A stretch of DNA of 7,028 nt from an uncultured Alphaproteobacteria bacterium (GTDB taxonomy: Bacteria > Pseudomonadota > Alphaproteobacteria > HIMB59): the NCBI GenBank assembly GCA_902575725.1, contig CACGSS010000017.1, forward strand, positions 1 to 7,028, written 5' to 3'. Shown piece by piece: positions 5,530 to 7,028 of the stretch. The notes beneath the pieces were generated by a model that made no database searches, was not told the origin of the DNA, and was given only the letters and a program-made list of their open reading frames with translations. The position numbers and the translations under genes were made by a program. Each line of letters opens with the position of its first letter. Position 1 is the stretch's first letter.

Positions 5530-7028
5530 TATTCAGCGTACTTTACGGCTTCTTCTAATTCAACAGAGACTATTTGAGAAATTCCCTCCTCGGGCATTGT
5601 AACACCATAGAGTCTGTCTACTCTAGACATTGTCATTCGATTATGAGTAACAATAATGAATTTGGTTTGAACTTTTTCTGAAATTTCTTCAACCATACTA
5701 CAAAATCTATCCACATTATTGTCATCTAGAGGAGCATCAACCTCATCTAATATACAAAAAGGTGATGGGTTCGCTATAAATACGGCAAATAATAATGAAA
5801 TTGCAGTTAAAGCCTGCTCACCTCCAGATAATAAAGTTATATTTTGCATTTTCTTACCTGGAGGACTGGCAAATATCTCCAAACCAGAGTTTAAAGGATC
5901 TTCATCATTTTGTATAAGTTTTAGATATGCTTTACCTCCACCGAATAATTTAGTGAATAGTCTCTCAAAATTTTCATTAACAATTTTAAAAGCTTCTTTT
6001 AGTCTCAATACACCTTCTTTATTAATTTTATTAATTGCCTCATGTAACTTTTCTATAGATTCTTGAATTTCATTTTTATCTTTAATTGTTTCATCGACTT
6101 TTTCCCTTAATTTTACATATTCATCCTCAGCAAGTAAGTTTACAGCACCAATTCTCTCCCTTTCAGCGTTTAATCTTAATACTCTTTTCTCTGCTGTCTC
6201 TAAATCTTCATCTCTTTTGAATTTATTTACCTCATTTTCTAAATTTAATAAATCAACATTAATTTTTTCTCTACATGATTGAGCGAGCTGAGTTAAATTA
6301 TTTGAATAATTTGAAATTTCTGACTCCTTTCGTATTAACTCCTCCTTTACAACAGAGTAATTTTGTTCTTTATTTCTCAACTCTTTCGAGAGGCTTTCTA
6401 AAAGATTTTCTTGCTCTTGTAATTTATTGTCAAAAAGTTTTTTTTCGTCATCTAGTTGCTTAATTTTATTAAGTAAAAATTGTCTTTTGCTATCAATATC
6501 TCCTGGATTGTTTTCAGAAATTTCTAATTCTTCTTTAGCAGTTTTTATTCTTTGATTTAAGTCCTCAGTTTTTTGAACAGTGACCTCTAAAATTCTTTCC
6601 CACTCAAGCACTTGCTTTTTAAGATCGTTTAGCCTCTTTTCTTTTAATTCTGACAGTATTGTTGAGATATTAGCCTCATAACTACTGGAAATAAAAAGTC
6701 CATCCCAGCGCCACAAATTACCCTCTAGATCGACTATAGCTTGTCCAATATTTATTTTTGTATGATTTTCTAACCCTTCTTTTTTTGAAGATACAATGGC
6801 AACATTATTAAGCTTATTCATTACTTGGTTTGGAGCTTTAATAATTTTAGAAGCTGGTTCACAGTGAAAACTAAACTCTTTATCTGCCTGCTCACCTGAG
6901 TGCTCTCTCCAATAATAAATATCATCAGGTTCCAATGATGCTAAAAGTTCCTTACCAAAAATAGCAGCTACTGCATTTTCGTATTTCTTATCAAAGGAAA
7001 TATTGTTTAATAAACTTCTATCTGATTG
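5529..7028 (-). CDS. smc: Chromosome segregation ATPase Smc, C-terminal half (5' end outside window)
   Basis: Smc is the core of the bacterial condensin, an ATP-driven loop-extruding dimer that acts with ScpA and ScpB. The frame is open to the right edge, giving the last 499 residues. Fragment residues 1-115 are hinge: YENAVAAIFGKEL (16-28), then GQAIVDLEGNLWRWDG with the W-rich ending typical of alphaproteobacteria. Residues about 120-350 form one arm of coiled coil. The C-terminal head follows: GGGKAYLKL, the ABC signature LSGGEQ (400-405), Walker B with catalytic glutamate FCILDEVD (424-431), D-loop APLDD, and H-loop VTHN (460-463). The Walker A lysine belongs to the missing N-terminal half. 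A TTG at 6935 is not the start, since hinge sequence continues upstream in frame. The arm looks shorter than in B. subtilis (see findings). The stop overlaps atpI by one base. Confidence 0.96.
   Translation of the reverse strand, partial: QSDRSLLNNISFDKKYENAVAAIFGKELLASLEPDDIYYWREHSGEQADKEFSFHCEPASKIIKAPNQVMNKLNNVAIVSSKKEGLENHTKINIGQAIVDLEGNLWRWDGLFISSSYEANISTILSELKEKRLNDLKKQVLEWERILEVTVQKTEDLNQRIKTAKEELEISENNPGDIDSKRQFLLNKIKQLDDEKKLFDNKLQEQENLLESLSKELRNKEQNYSVVKEELIRKESEISNYSNNLTQLAQSCREKINVDLLNLENEVNKFKRDEDLETAEKRVLRLNAERERIGAVNLLAEDEYVKLREKVDETIKDKNEIQESIEKLHEAINKINKEGVLRLKEAFKIVNENFERLFTKLFGGGKAYLKLIQNDEDPLNSGLEIFASPPGKKMQNITLLSGGEQALTAISLLFAVFIANPSPFCILDEVDAPLDDNNVDRFCSMVEEISEKVQTKFIIVTHNRMTMSRVDRLYGVTMPEEGISQIVSVELEEAVKYAE

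Noticed and set aside
5719..6066. Plus-strand open frame opposite the Smc head
   Set aside because: Opposite the highly conserved ABC signature and Walker B region; no independent evidence for coding.
6933..6935. TTG as the start of smc
   Set aside because: The frame continues to the right edge and codes hinge sequence (AVAAIFGKELLASL) upstream; the gene is cut by the window and not N-terminally truncated.
1..7028. Mobile elements, CRISPR arrays, tRNA/rRNA genes, riboswitches, defence genes
   Set aside because: No repeats of spacer type, transposase or integrase motifs, tRNA-like folds or long structured leader regions were seen; coding sequence fills almost all of the window.

Overview
The window is ordinary, densely packed chromosome from a streamlined, AT-rich alphaproteobacterium (roughly 30% G+C by eye). 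Three things point to this group: the F0 operon order atpI-atpB-atpE-atpF'-atpF with two different b-type subunits and no F1 genes attached; an APH-fold (type II) homoserine kinase beside rnhA; and an M16 (mitochondrial processing peptidase-like) protease directly after thrC. Near absence of intergenic DNA, low G+C and compact proteins suggest a marine, SAR11-like or similar lineage. That placement is inference; the window has no rRNA or other decisive marker.

Layout. On the + strand, bases 1-1883 hold the 3' part of threonine synthase (thrC, cut by the left edge) and a complete M16B zinc peptidase, overlapping by 8 bases. Everything from 1860 to 7028 is on the - strand. Read in the direction of transcription it is: smc (5' part cut by the right edge), atpI, atpB, atpE, atpF', atpF, a 72-base gap, thrB, rnhA. 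The two strands meet tail to tail, with the ends of the M16 gene and rnhA overlapping by 24 bases. No stretch of 300 bases lacks a gene; the 72-base gap at 3242-3313 is the longest non-coding stretch.

Function. The atp genes encode the whole membrane sector (a, c, b, b') of a proton-type ATP synthase plus the small AtpI/AtpZ accessory protein. The F1 sector must lie elsewhere, as is usual in alphaproteobacteria. ThrB and ThrC are the last two enzymes of threonine synthesis (homoserine to O-phosphohomoserine to threonine), here on opposite strands on either side of the convergent junction. RNase HI and Smc are genome maintenance genes.

No mobile element, CRISPR array, tRNA, rRNA or clearly new system was seen. 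The points worth a second look are small in scale: a short Smc arm, F0 genes translationally joined to smc, a full-length Shine-Dalgarno in front of atpE only, a TTG-started rnhA coupled to thrB, and a convergent gene overlap with a hairpin inside it.
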